DNA from: Aurantimonas sp965217685 | Lineage (GTDB): Bacteria; Pseudomonadota; Alphaproteobacteria; Rhizobiales; Rhizobiaceae | DNA: 64,000 nt | Direction: 5' to 3' | NCBI GenBank assembly: GCA_965217685.1 | Contig: CBDCIZ010000003.1 | Location: 1,054,001 to 1,118,000 of the forward strand | Shown here: piece after piece, positions 35,515-43,737 of the stretch | Layout: each line of letters starts with the position of its first letter | Numbering within the stretch: the stretch's first letter is position 1 | Notes under the pieces: generated by a model | Database searches by the model: none | Told to the model about the DNA's origin: nothing | What the model saw: only the letters and a program-made list of their open reading frames with translations | Translations under genes and position numbers: made by a program

Positions 35515-36492
35515 TCAGCCTGAAATATCGATGACGCCGGCCTCGCCGCTTTCCGCGCCGAAGGCCAGGTGCCGGCCGTTGCCGTCCCAGGCCATGGTGC
35601 GGACCGGCGACGCGCCGCCACGGCGCAGCACCGCCTCGCGGGAATCGGCAAAGCGCACGGCGAGGATCATTCCGTCCGTATAGCCGATCGCCAGCATGTC
35701 CTCGGCCGGGTGGCAGGCGACGGCGGTGACCATCTGGCCGCCTCGCGTGCCCAGTTCCAGGGGCGCCTTGCCCATCGGCCCGTCCTTCGACCCGAAGGGC
35801 CACAGGATCGCCGCCGGCGCGCCGGAGGTCGCCAGGAACTTGCCTCTGGTCGACCACGACCAGTCCTTCACCTTGGCCGGATAACCGGTCATCTTCATGT
35901 GCTTGCCGTCCGACAGCCGCCAGCCATGCAGCGCGTTCTCCTGCATGACGGTGACGAGGAAGCGGCCGTCCGGCGAGAAGTCGATGCCGAGATGGGCGCC
36001 CTTCCAGTCGAGGCTTGCAGGGGCGGCGTCGGTCGCCGGAAAGAACAGCGAGGCGCCGTCGTAGCGGGCGGTTGCCGCACGCATGCCCTTGGGCGCGAAG
36101 GCGATGTCCTCGACCGTGCGCTCGTGCGCGATCTCCTTCAGCGGCCCGTCGCCGAGCCTGACATAGGCGGTCTTGCCAGAGGCGAAGCCGACGGCGTCCT
36201 TCGGCCCGCCGGCAACGGCGCCGATCCATTTGCGGCCGATCGAGGCGATCTCGACGGCCGTACCGCCAGCATCGATCGCAACGACCCGGCCGTCCTCACC
36301 GCCCGTCAGCAGACGATGGCCATGAGCATCGTAGGCGGCCGAAAGCAACCCGCCGGCATGGGCCTCGACGACGGTCTCGCCTCCGGCCGGAAAGCGAACC
36401 GTACCGTCGGCGACGGCAAAGGCCGCCCTGTCGCCGAGAAAAACGACGGTTTCGACGAAATCGGGCAGATCATAGGCCGCGATGGACGGCAT
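35515..36492 (-). CDS. WD40 repeat protein coupled to a COG0523 GTPase
   Basis: A 325-residue protein made of WD40-like blades, seen as repeated GH...D..LLTGGEDGRVVAID, GIDFSPDGRFLVTVMQEN and AVACHPAEDMLAIGYTDGMILAVRF segments; it should form a seven-bladed propeller. No signal peptide is visible, so it is cytoplasmic. Its ATG overlaps the stop of the upstream COG0523 gene by one base (TGATG), implying coupled translation and probably a physical or functional link. Propellers usually serve as protein interaction platforms, so it may be an adaptor or client of the metallochaperone. Confidence 0.9.
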   Translation of the reverse strand: MPSIAAYDLPDFVETVVFLGDRAAFAVADGTVRFPAGGETVVEAHAGGLLSAAYDAHGHRLLTGGEDGRVVAIDAGGTAVEIASIGRKWIGAVAGGPKDAVGFASGKTAYVRLGDGPLKEIAHERTVEDIAFAPKGMRAATARYDGASLFFPATDAAPASLDWKGAHLGIDFSPDGRFLVTVMQENALHGWRLSDGKHMKMTGYPAKVKDWSWSTRGKFLATSGAPAAILWPFGSKDGPMGKAPLELGTRGGQMVTAVACHPAEDMLAIGYTDGMILAVRFADSREAVLRRGGASPVRTMAWDGNGRHLAFGAESGEAGVIDISG

Positions 36493-37646
36493 CAGGCGGG
36501 AACTTTCCGCCGCGCCGCACAGGCCGCGAACTCCGCAGAGAGCTCATCGGCATCGAGGTTGCGCCCGATGAACACCAGCCGGCTCTCGTGCTTTTCGCCC
36601 TCGCGCCAGGGCCGCTGGTGATCGCCCTCGACGATCATGTGGACGCCCTGCACGACATAGCGGTCGGCATCGCCGGCAAAGGCTATGATACCCTTGAGAC
36701 GCAGGATGTTCGGCCCCTGCTCCTGGGTCAGCGCCTGAATCCAGGGGAAGAACTTCTTCTCGTCGAGTTCGCCGCCGCGCAGCGAGATGGAGGTCACCGT
36801 CACGTCATGAATCGCCGAGACGGAACCGTTGTGATGAGAGCGGTCATGCCCGTGGTGATGGTCATGCCCATGGTGAGAGTGGTCGTGACCCGGATGATCG
36901 TGATCATGATCGCAGTCCGGCCCGCAGACATGGTCGTCATGGGCATGACTGGCCTCGTCCAGAAAGGCCGGGTCGTTGTCGAGCACCTTTTTCAGGTCGA
37001 AGGCCTTTTGACCAAGGACCTTCTTGAGGTCGATCCCGGCGCGTTCGGTGCGGTGGATCACGCAATAGGGGTTGATCGCCTTGACCGTCGCCTCGACGGC
37101 GGCCAGCTCTTCGGCGGTCACGAGATCGGTCTTGTTGAGCAGCACCACGTCGGCGAAGGCGATCTGGTCCTCGGCCTCCCTGGAATCCTTCAGGCGCAGA
37201 GGCAGATGCTTGGCGTCGACCAGCGCGACGACCGCGTCGAGTTCGGTCTTGGCGCGCACGTCCTCGTCCATGAAGAAGGTCTGGGCGACCGGCACCGGAT
37301 CGGCGAGGCCCGTCGTCTCGACCAGGATCGCATCGAAGCGCCCCTTGCGGCGGGTCAGGCCCTCGACGACGCGCACGAGATCGCCGCGCACCGTGCAGCA
37401 GACGCAGCCATTGTTCATCTCGTAGATCTCCTCGTCGCTTTCGACGATGAGGTCGTTGTCGATGCCGATCTCGCCGAACTCGTTGACGATGACCGCGTAT
37501 TTCCTGCCGTGGTCCTCGGAGAGGATGCGGTTGAGCAGCGTCGTCTTGCCGGAGCCGAGATAGCCGGTGAGGACGGTCACCGGAATCGGCGCGTCGGTCT
37601 TCGGTGAAGCGATGCCAGGGGCGAAGCCTGGGGCGATGTCGGACAT
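36492..37646 (-). CDS. COG0523 (CobW/ZNG1-like) metallochaperone GTPase
   Basis: A 384-residue G3E GTPase. The P-loop is GYLGSGKTTLLN, the metal-binding CxCC motif is GCVCCTVRGD, ETTGLADP and NKTD are intact, and the C-terminal CobW_C domain begins around residue 285. Between them lies a His/Asp-rich stretch at about residues 233-275 (DHVCGPDCDHDHDHPGHDH and more) with many metal ligands. Such proteins deliver zinc, cobalt or other metals to client enzymes. The ATG at 37646 is chosen over an upstream start. It is followed by the coupled WD40 gene. Zur control is typical of one subgroup, but I saw no clear Zur box upstream. Confidence 0.95.
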   Translation of the reverse strand: MSDIAPGFAPGIASPKTDAPIPVTVLTGYLGSGKTTLLNRILSEDHGRKYAVIVNEFGEIGIDNDLIVESDEEIYEMNNGCVCCTVRGDLVRVVEGLTRRKGRFDAILVETTGLADPVPVAQTFFMDEDVRAKTELDAVVALVDAKHLPLRLKDSREAEDQIAFADVVLLNKTDLVTAEELAAVEATVKAINPYCVIHRTERAGIDLKKVLGQKAFDLKKVLDNDPAFLDEASHAHDDHVCGPDCDHDHDHPGHDHSHHGHDHHHGHDRSHHNGSVSAIHDVTVTSISLRGGELDEKKFFPWIQALTQEQGPNILRLKGIIAFAGDADRYVVQGVHMIVEGDHQRPWREGEKHESRLVFIGRNLDADELSAEFAACAARRKVPA

Positions 37647-37730
37647 GATCGGATGTCTCCCTCGTTGGGTCGGCCCCGATATAGGCGGGTCGGTCGGCGA
37701 ATGCACGGGGCGTATTGGCAGACGATGCCT

Positions 37731-38942
37731 TCAGCCGCCGAACAGTTCGAGGCTGCCATGGTCGAGGAAGGCCTCCAGCCCCGGCCGCCAATGGTCGATG
37801 TCGAGGGCATTGTCGGAGAGCCAGTCGGGGTCGTAGTAGGTCGCCGCGTAACGGTCGCCGCTGTCGCAGATGAGGGAGACGAGCGAGCCCTCCTCGCCGG
37901 CCGCCATCATCGCAGCGGCGACGTAGCAGAGGCCGAAGAAATTGGCGCCGGTCGACCCACCGACGCGGCGGAACAGGCGATCCGACAGAACATGCATCGC
38001 CGCGATCGAGGCGGCGTCCGGCAGTTTGATCATGTGGTCGATGACGCCCGGCAGGAAGGACGGTTCGACCCGCGGCCGGCCGATGCCCTCGATCCGCGAG
38101 CCGCGTGGACAGAGCGCCTGACGGTCGTCGTTCGCATAGGCGTCGTAGAAGGCCGAGTGCTCCACGTCGACGACCATCAGCTGCGTCGACAGATTGCGGT
38201 AGCGGATGTAGCGCCCGATCGTCGCCGAGGTGCCGCCGGTGCCGGCGCTCATCACCACCCAGCGCGGCACCGGATGGCGTTCGGCCTGCATCTGCGAAAA
38301 GATGCTCTCGGCGATGTTGTTGTTGCCACGCCAGTCGGTCGCCCGTTCGGCATAGGTGAACTGGTCGAGATAATGGCCGCCGCTCGCTTCGGCGATGCGG
38401 ATCGCCTCGTCGTAGATCGCGGCGGATTCGGCGACGAAATGGCAGCGCCCGCCGAAGCGCTCGATCGCCGCGATCTTCTGCCGGCTCGTCGTTTGCGGCA
38501 TCACAGCGGTAAAGGGCAGCTTCAGGAGATGGGCGAAATAGGCCTCGCTGACCGCCGTTGAACCGGAGGACGCCTCGACCAGCGACGTTCCCTCGCGGAT
38601 CGCGCCGTTGCAGATGCCATAGAGAAACAACGAGCGGGCGAGACGATGCTTGAGGCTGCCCGTCGGGTGGGTGGATTCGTCCTTCAGGTAGATCGAGATG
38701 CCCGCAAGGCCCGGAAACACGGGGTTGACCAGATGGGTGTCGGCCGAGCGGCGTCCGTCACCTTCGAGCAGCCCGATCGCATGGCGCACCCAGCCGCGAT
38801 CGACGCTTTTGGGCAGGGCATCGAGCGCGGGGATGGCAAGGGACCGCGATGCCGCCGGGGATCGAGCAAGCGGTATGCCCGTCGACGCGACCGAAGTTGC
38901 GACGGCACGGTCTTGCATGGCGGGGACTGCGGTGTCGGTCAC
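37731..38942 (-). CDS. PLP-dependent cysteine synthase family protein (Cds1-like)
   Basis: A protein of about 403 residues of the fold-type II PLP family. The lysine is in STHPTGSLKHRLA, ASSGSTAVSEAYFA binds the carboxylate, and SAGTGGTSATIGRYIRYR binds the PLP phosphate. The core matches the Cds1-type L-cysteine desulfhydrase group within the cysteine synthase family rather than CysK or CysM. A 50-residue N-terminal extension is low in complexity. The start is uncertain: GTG at 38942 is chosen, ATG at 38918 or 39020 are alternatives. Sulfide release from cysteine is the best guess. It lies upstream of the COG0523 gene on the same strand. Confidence 0.85.
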   Translation of the reverse strand: MTDTAVPAMQDRAVATSVASTGIPLARSPAASRSLAIPALDALPKSVDRGWVRHAIGLLEGDGRRSADTHLVNPVFPGLAGISIYLKDESTHPTGSLKHRLARSLFLYGICNGAIREGTSLVEASSGSTAVSEAYFAHLLKLPFTAVMPQTTSRQKIAAIERFGGRCHFVAESAAIYDEAIRIAEASGGHYLDQFTYAERATDWRGNNNIAESIFSQMQAERHPVPRWVVMSAGTGGTSATIGRYIRYRNLSTQLMVVDVEHSAFYDAYANDDRQALCPRGSRIEGIGRPRVEPSFLPGVIDHMIKLPDAASIAAMHVLSDRLFRRVGGSTGANFFGLCYVAAAMMAAGEEGSLVSLICDSGDRYAATYYDPDWLSDNALDIDHWRPGLEAFLDHGSLELFGG

Positions 38943-39076
38943 GGGCGTCGTCTTTCTCGGTGGCTCGTTTTCGAATGTAGCCTGCCTGAAGTCTTTGATG
39001 TGCCGCAAGGTGCCGGGCATCGGCTGTGGGCTCGTCCAGGGAGCACCTCGCCCGCCCGACCCCACCCTCTGGCCTG

Positions 39077-39937
39077 TCAGGGCGCCAGGCGGCCGAGATC
39101 GAACGCCAGGACGTCGTCGAGATAGGCGCAAAACGCCTTGGCCTGGTGCGCGGCGACGGCTGCGCCGATCCTGGCCGTAGCCAGTTGCGCGTCGCCGACG
39201 ACACCGGCCTGGTTGAGGTCGCCGGCCATCCAGCCGAAGCCGAGTTTGCCGTGGGCGCGCAGATGGGTTGCGGAACGGGCGAGGTCGTCCTGCAAAGATG
39301 AATGTGACCCGATTGCCGCGGTGCGGACCTTATCGGCATGAAAATGCAGCATCAGCGCGGTCTCGACGGCGCCGCCATGGATGCCGCTCGCCAGTTCCTC
39401 GGCCGGGAGCAGGCCGGCGGGCGTGCCGAAGCGCAGCCAGGCTGCGGTGCCCACGAGGAGGCCATGGGCGCGGCGCAATTCGAGGGCGGCGGTGTCGACG
39501 CTCGCCGTGTTGCCGCCATGGGCGCTGACGATGACGAGGCGCTTGAAGCCGGTTCTCGCGAGCCCGACGCCGATCTCGATCAGGGCGGCGGTCGCGGTTC
39601 GCCAATCGAGGCTGAGCGTGCCGGCGAAGGCCGAATGCTCGGCCGAGGTGCCGATGCGAAGAGTCGGCAGGAAGGTCACGCCATAATTTTCGGATGCTGG
39701 CGTTTCGAACGGCGCATTCGGGGACTGGAGCGGTGCGGCAGCGTCGCCTGCCCGCCGGCCGAACCGCGCGATCGCCGTTTCGACCATGGCATCCGACAAC
39801 ATCGCGTCGGTGCCGAGCGGCAGATGGGCGCCATGCTGCTCGATCGCGGCGACCGGCAGCACCGCGACGGCGTTGCCGAGCGTCTCGCGTTCGGCTGCAA
39901 GTTCGGCGCTGGTCATCTCCTCGTAGCGCAGACGCAT
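39077..39937 (-). CDS. Creatininase family protein
   Basis: A 286-residue metal-dependent amidohydrolase of the creatininase family. The metal ligands lie in AAIEQHGAHLPLGTD near residues 30-44, and later in the SAHGGNT motif and the catalytic region ASGIHGGAVETALML. Members act on creatinine, on formamides in riboflavin and F420 metabolism, or in mycofactocin maturation. The substrate here cannot be told. The ATG at 39937 follows GAAGAGGCCGGGATC. It is divergent from a MarR regulator 134 bases away, which probably controls it. Confidence 0.88.
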   Translation of the reverse strand: MRLRYEEMTSAELAAERETLGNAVAVLPVAAIEQHGAHLPLGTDAMLSDAMVETAIARFGRRAGDAAAPLQSPNAPFETPASENYGVTFLPTLRIGTSAEHSAFAGTLSLDWRTATAALIEIGVGLARTGFKRLVIVSAHGGNTASVDTAALELRRAHGLLVGTAAWLRFGTPAGLLPAEELASGIHGGAVETALMLHFHADKVRTAAIGSHSSLQDDLARSATHLRAHGKLGFGWMAGDLNQAGVVGDAQLATARIGAAVAAHQAKAFCAYLDDVLAFDLGRLAP

Positions 39938-40071
39938 GATCCCGGCCTCTTCCCGCCAAGCTTCGACATTCGGCCCCGACGAACCTAAGGTCGGGCCGGT
40001 CGGCGCGTTTGTCGTCGTGAACGCGCCGCTCCTGAAGCCCATAGGAGTTTTGAAACCCGGGAGCAAACAAG

Positions 40072-40611
40072 GTGGACAACATTGCGGCGCTTCGTCATTT
40101 TGCGTTTCCGCAACGCGATCGGGACATGATGGCAGGCAAGAAGCTCAAGAAGCGGTCCGTGACGACCCATTTGAACCTTGCCGCCCGGGCCGCAAGGACC
40201 GCCCTGTCGCAGCGCCTGGCGAGCCTCGATCTGTATTCCGGCCAGGATGCGGTGCTTCTGGCGATCGGCGAAGAGGACGGCATCTCGCTGCGCGAACTCG
40301 CCGAGCGCCTCACCGTCAAGCCGCCGACCATCACCAAGACGGTCAACCGCCTCGCCGCGCAAGGCCTCGTCGACAAGCGCCTGTCGGTCGCCGACGGAAG
40401 GCGCAGCCATGTGCACCTGACCGAAACCGGCCTTGCCATCGTCGACGGCGTGCTGGCCTCGCGCAAGGCGGTCGAACGCGTTGCGCTCAAGGGCTTTTCC
40501 GACAAGGAGCGCAAGGCGCTGCGCAAGATGCTGGCGCGGGTCTCGGCCAATCTCGACGGGAAAAGCGGGCCGGCCGCCGAAACCATCGCCGATCTCGACG
40601 ACGATGATTGA
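40072..40611 (+). CDS. MarR family transcriptional regulator
   Basis: A 179-residue winged-helix regulator. LYSGQDAVLLAIGEEDGISLRELAERLTVKPPTITKTVNRLAAQGLV is the MarR DNA-binding core, followed by the wing DGRRSHVHLTETG. The C-terminus is strongly acidic. The start is GTG at 40072 with GGGAG 8 bases upstream; an ATG at 40126 is an alternative. It shares an intergenic region with the creatininase-family gene and ends 109 bases before the LacI regulator gene. The ligand is unknown. Confidence 0.88.
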   Translation: MDNIAALRHFAFPQRDRDMMAGKKLKKRSVTTHLNLAARAARTALSQRLASLDLYSGQDAVLLAIGEEDGISLRELAERLTVKPPTITKTVNRLAAQGLVDKRLSVADGRRSHVHLTETGLAIVDGVLASRKAVERVALKGFSDKERKALRKMLARVSANLDGKSGPAAETIADLDDDD

Positions 40612-40720
40612 AGCGCTTTTCCCCTTCGATCGCGCGGTCGACCGCGCCGGTGACCGCTCCGTGATCGGCCTCGATGCCTTTGTTCACCCAGGCTTTCCGG
40701 CGTTCGAGGTCCGCGCTTAG

Positions 40721-41758
40721 ATGGCTCAGAAGGTCAAGCTCTCGACCATCGCCGACAGTCTCGGCCTGTCGACTGCGACGGTGTCGCTGGCGCTACGCGA
40801 CAGTCCGCTGGTCGCCGAGATCACCCGCGAGCGCATCAAGACGGCCGCACGCGAACTCGGCTACATCTACAATCGCCGCGCCGCCTCGCTGCGCACTTCG
40901 CGCTCCGGCATTGTCGGAGTCTGCGTCCACGACGTGATGAACCCGTTCTTCGGGGAAATTCTCAAGTCGGTGGAAAACGAGCTCGACCGGCACCGGCAGA
41001 CCTTCATCCTGTGCAATCATTATGACGATCTCGCCAAGCAGCGAGCCTTCGTCGACACGCTGCTGCAGCTCGGCGCCGACGGGTTGATCCTGTCGCCGGC
41101 GCTCGGCACGCCGCCCGCCGACATTCGCCTCGCAGAAGACAACGAGCTGCCGACGACGCTGATCGCCCGCACCATCGACGGTTCGGGAGTTACCGGCTTT
41201 CGCGGCGACGATTCCTACGGCATGGGCCTGGCCGTCGACCATCTCGTTTCGCTCGGCCACCGCCGCATCGCGATGATCGGCGGCACCGACGCGACTTCGA
41301 CGGGGCGCGACCGCGCCGCCGGCTACCGGGCGGCGCTGGAGCGGGCCGGCATCGCCTTCCAGCCGTTCTGGCGCATCGAGGGTCCTCGCGACCGCCATTC
41401 CGGCTTCGACGTCGCCGGCGCCTTTGCCGCGATGCCGAATCGGCCGGACGCGGCGGTGTGCTTTTCCGACCTCGTGGCCCTCGGCTTCATGTACGGCCTG
41501 TCGCGCGCCGGTCTCAGACCGGGCATCGACGTCGCGGTCACCGGTTACGACGACATCGACGAGGCGGCGATCGCCATGCCGTCGCTGACCACCGTCGCCA
41601 ACGGTCAGAGCGAGGTCGGGCGGCGCGCAGCCGGCGCCCTCCTCGACCGGTTGCGCGGCGAGCCGGCCAGCGACGAAACCGTTCTCATCACGCCGGCTCT
41701 GAAAATCCGCCAGTCGAGCGAACGCGCCGATATCCACCACCCGATAAGAGGCGCCTGA
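40721..41758 (+). CDS. LacI family transcriptional regulator
   Basis: A 345-residue LacI regulator: the helix-turn-helix is VKLSTIADSLGLSTATVSLALRDSPLV and the hinge helix is YNRRAASLRTSRSG. The periplasmic-binding-protein-like ligand domain follows (IVGVCVHDVMNPFFGEIL, VTGYDDIDEAAIAMPSLTTV). Members sense sugars or sugar acids. It is followed after 84 bases by a D-2-hydroxyacid dehydrogenase gene on the same strand, which is its likely target or partner. Confidence 0.93.
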   Translation: MAQKVKLSTIADSLGLSTATVSLALRDSPLVAEITRERIKTAARELGYIYNRRAASLRTSRSGIVGVCVHDVMNPFFGEILKSVENELDRHRQTFILCNHYDDLAKQRAFVDTLLQLGADGLILSPALGTPPADIRLAEDNELPTTLIARTIDGSGVTGFRGDDSYGMGLAVDHLVSLGHRRIAMIGGTDATSTGRDRAAGYRAALERAGIAFQPFWRIEGPRDRHSGFDVAGAFAAMPNRPDAAVCFSDLVALGFMYGLSRAGLRPGIDVAVTGYDDIDEAAIAMPSLTTVANGQSEVGRRAAGALLDRLRGEPASDETVLITPALKIRQSSERADIHHPIRGA

Positions 41759-41842
41759 TCCGTCGGCGCCGCCCAACCGCGCGCAATGAAGGCCGAATAT
41801 CTTGAAGGATGCGGCCCAAAAACACCAAAGGAGGCCAACGCC

Positions 41843-42826
41843 ATGTCCGATCTCAAAGCCGTTTCGATCCTCGTTCCCGGCAAGATGAATCCTGAAACAT
41901 TCGAGTCTTTGAAAGCCCAGTTCGAAATCGTCCATGTGCCGGATCGGGACCTGTCCAAGCTGTCGGAAGATCAGAAGCAGAAGATCGTAGGCGTCGCACA
42001 GATGGGCGGCTTCGACGCCACGATGATCGACGCTTTGCCGAAGCTCGAGATCATCGCCAATTTCGGCGTCGGCTATGACGGCATTGATGCAAAGCACGCC
42101 GCATCGAAGGGCGTGATGGTTACCAATACGCCGGACGTCCTGACGGAAGAGGTCGCCGACACGACGCTGGCGCTTCTGCTCACGAGCGTGCGCGAGTTCA
42201 ACCGGGCCGAGACTCATCTGCGCGAAGGCAAATGGGAGGCCGAGGGCAATTACCGCCTGACCCCGATCACTTTGCGCGGCCGCACCGCCGGCATCATGGG
42301 TCTCGGCCGCATCGGCATGGCGATCGCCCGACGGCTCGAAGGCTTCGACGTCAAGATCGAGTACCACAACCGATCCAAGCGCGACGACGTCGCCTATCCC
42401 TATCACGACACGCTTTTGGGCCTTGCCAAGTCGGTCGACACGCTGATCGTCGCAGCGCCCGGCGGCGCCTCGACCGAAAAGGCCGTGAATGCCGAAGTGC
42501 TGGCGGCGCTGGGCTCCACCGGCGTCGTCATCAATATCGGCCGCGGCACGACCATCGACGAAGCGGCGCTGATCGATGCGCTGGAAAACGGGACCATCCA
42601 GGCCGCGGGCCTCGACGTGTTCGAGAAGGAGCCGCATGTGCCCGAGCGGCTGCGCAAGCTGGCGAACACCGTGCTCCTGCCTCATGTCGGCTCGGCCTCG
42701 GTCCACACCCGCGGACTGATGGGCGATCTCGTCGTCGACAACCTCGTCCACTGGTTCGAAGGCAAGGCGCCGATCACGCCGGTCGCCGAAGCCACCGATG
42801 CCGGAATCGTCAAGCGCAAGGTCTGA
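41843..42826 (+). CDS. D-2-hydroxyacid dehydrogenase (NAD(P)-dependent)
   Basis: A 327-residue D-isomer-specific 2-hydroxyacid dehydrogenase, interconverting 2-hydroxy and 2-oxo acids. The nucleotide-binding motif is GIMGLGRIGMAIARRL; the catalytic Arg, Glu and His lie in INIGRGTTIDE, LDVFEKEP and LLPHVGSAS. EYHNRSKRD, with Arg/Ser/Lys after the second strand, points to NADP preference, as in glyoxylate/hydroxypyruvate reductases. The ATG at 41843 has a strong AAAGGAGG site. The preceding LacI gene suggests sugar-acid or glyoxylate metabolism. Confidence 0.92.
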   Translation: MSDLKAVSILVPGKMNPETFESLKAQFEIVHVPDRDLSKLSEDQKQKIVGVAQMGGFDATMIDALPKLEIIANFGVGYDGIDAKHAASKGVMVTNTPDVLTEEVADTTLALLLTSVREFNRAETHLREGKWEAEGNYRLTPITLRGRTAGIMGLGRIGMAIARRLEGFDVKIEYHNRSKRDDVAYPYHDTLLGLAKSVDTLIVAAPGGASTEKAVNAEVLAALGSTGVVINIGRGTTIDEAALIDALENGTIQAAGLDVFEKEPHVPERLRKLANTVLLPHVGSASVHTRGLMGDLVVDNLVHWFEGKAPITPVAEATDAGIVKRKV

Positions 42827-42843
42827 TCGCGGGCGGGCGCAGT

Positions 42844-42870
42844 TTCCGAGCGAGAGGACACCGCTCGGAA
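42844..42870 (+). terminator. Hairpin after the hydroxyacid dehydrogenase gene
   Basis: TTCCGAGCG and CGCTCGGAA form a perfect 9-bp stem with a 9-base loop, 18 bases past the stop codon. There is no T run, so it is a weak or factor-dependent terminator, or a stabilising 3' structure. Confidence 0.5.
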
Positions 42871-43007
42871 GCAAGCTTCCATCCCCATGATCAGGATCAG
42901 CAGCAACATAAAGACGGCGCGTTTGCGGGCTTTCCGCACGCGCGTCAACGTTCGCTTAAGGTTATTCAGGAGATAATGGACTCGAACCCGATTTGAGGAC
43001 CATTCCC

Positions 43008-43496
43008 ATGAACTTTGCCGCGATCGCCATCGGCGCTGGCATAGCTGGCGCTCTGCTTGTCGCTTATCTGCAGGGCCCGCCACTGCCTGTCACCGCGGAC
43101 TTGATGAACACCACCGTGATCGACCCGACAACGACCGCGGCGATCGCGCCGGCCAGGATGAGCAGCGTCACCGCCATGACGAACGACGTTGCCCAGGCGG
43201 ATACGGCCAGGCCCGACGCGTTCCGGCTGATCGACCTGCGCAGCGGCGCGACCTGCAAGATCGCCAATCCCGGTGCCCTCGGCGCGACCTTCGCGCCGGC
43301 GCCGATCGGCCCGGACTGCGCCGGCTCGCTGGAACTCAGCCAGGTTACCAAATGGCGCGCCGACAATGATGGCTCGCTGGAGATGGCCGATGGCGAAGGC
43401 CGCACCGTCCTTCGCTTCATGCCCGGCGACGGCGTTCTCTACGAATCGATCTATCCCGCCAACGCCATGGTGACGATCGTTCCGGCCCGCGGCTGA
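43008..43496 (+). CDS. AprI/Inh family protease inhibitor-like exported protein
   Basis: A 162-residue protein with an N-terminal hydrophobic segment (residues 2-23, MNFAAIAIGAGIAGALLVAYL) that should act as a signal or anchor. The C-terminal domain from about residue 75 has the rhythm of the Inh/AprI fold: ATCKIANPG, PDCAGSLELSQVTKWRAD and DGSLEMADGEGRTVLRFMP, including the typical W, G-L and F positions and two cysteines. Such proteins block metalloproteases or are surface lipoproteins like Omp19 in Brucella. I assign the family by pattern only. It stands alone between the dehydrogenase and the kinase. Confidence 0.7.
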   Translation: MNFAAIAIGAGIAGALLVAYLQGPPLPVTADLMNTTVIDPTTTAAIAPARMSSVTAMTNDVAQADTARPDAFRLIDLRSGATCKIANPGALGATFAPAPIGPDCAGSLELSQVTKWRADNDGSLEMADGEGRTVLRFMPGDGVLYESIYPANAMVTIVPARG

Positions 43497-43737
43497 TCGG
43501 CGACCATGCTCGTCAAGGCAGGGCCGGATCCTGCCGGACCCGGCTTTTCCCCAATGAAACCGGCGCAAGAATGAAACCAGCGCAAGCTAGCTTCCGTTTC
43601 CGACGTCGATCCGGGCGCCTTGCCGCCTGGAGACTCAATTGTCGATTGCCGCACGGTTCTGCCTTTGCGCGCCTTGTTGACGCAGGTTTCGCGCGCCGTT
43701 ATCTGACGAGGGATATCTTCCTCGTCGAAGAAGCCCA

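Noticed and set aside
37647..37735. A possible Zur box upstream of the COG0523 gene
   Set aside because: No good GTTATnnnATAAC-like palindrome is present; the AT-rich CGATATAGG is not symmetrical.
40793..42874. A 693-residue minus-strand open frame across the LacI and dehydrogenase genes
   Set aside because: Antisense to two genes with clear families; no motif of its own.
42887..42976. A 29-residue Arg-rich reading frame (MIRISSNIKTARLRAF...) before the Inh-like gene
   Set aside because: It resembles small basic proteins but lacks a ribosome binding site and the conserved pattern of DUF1127.
42965..42985. GGACTCGAACCCG, which resembles a tRNA T-loop on the minus strand
   Set aside because: The flanking bases do not form a T-stem or acceptor stem, and no D-arm or anticodon arm is found at the right distance.
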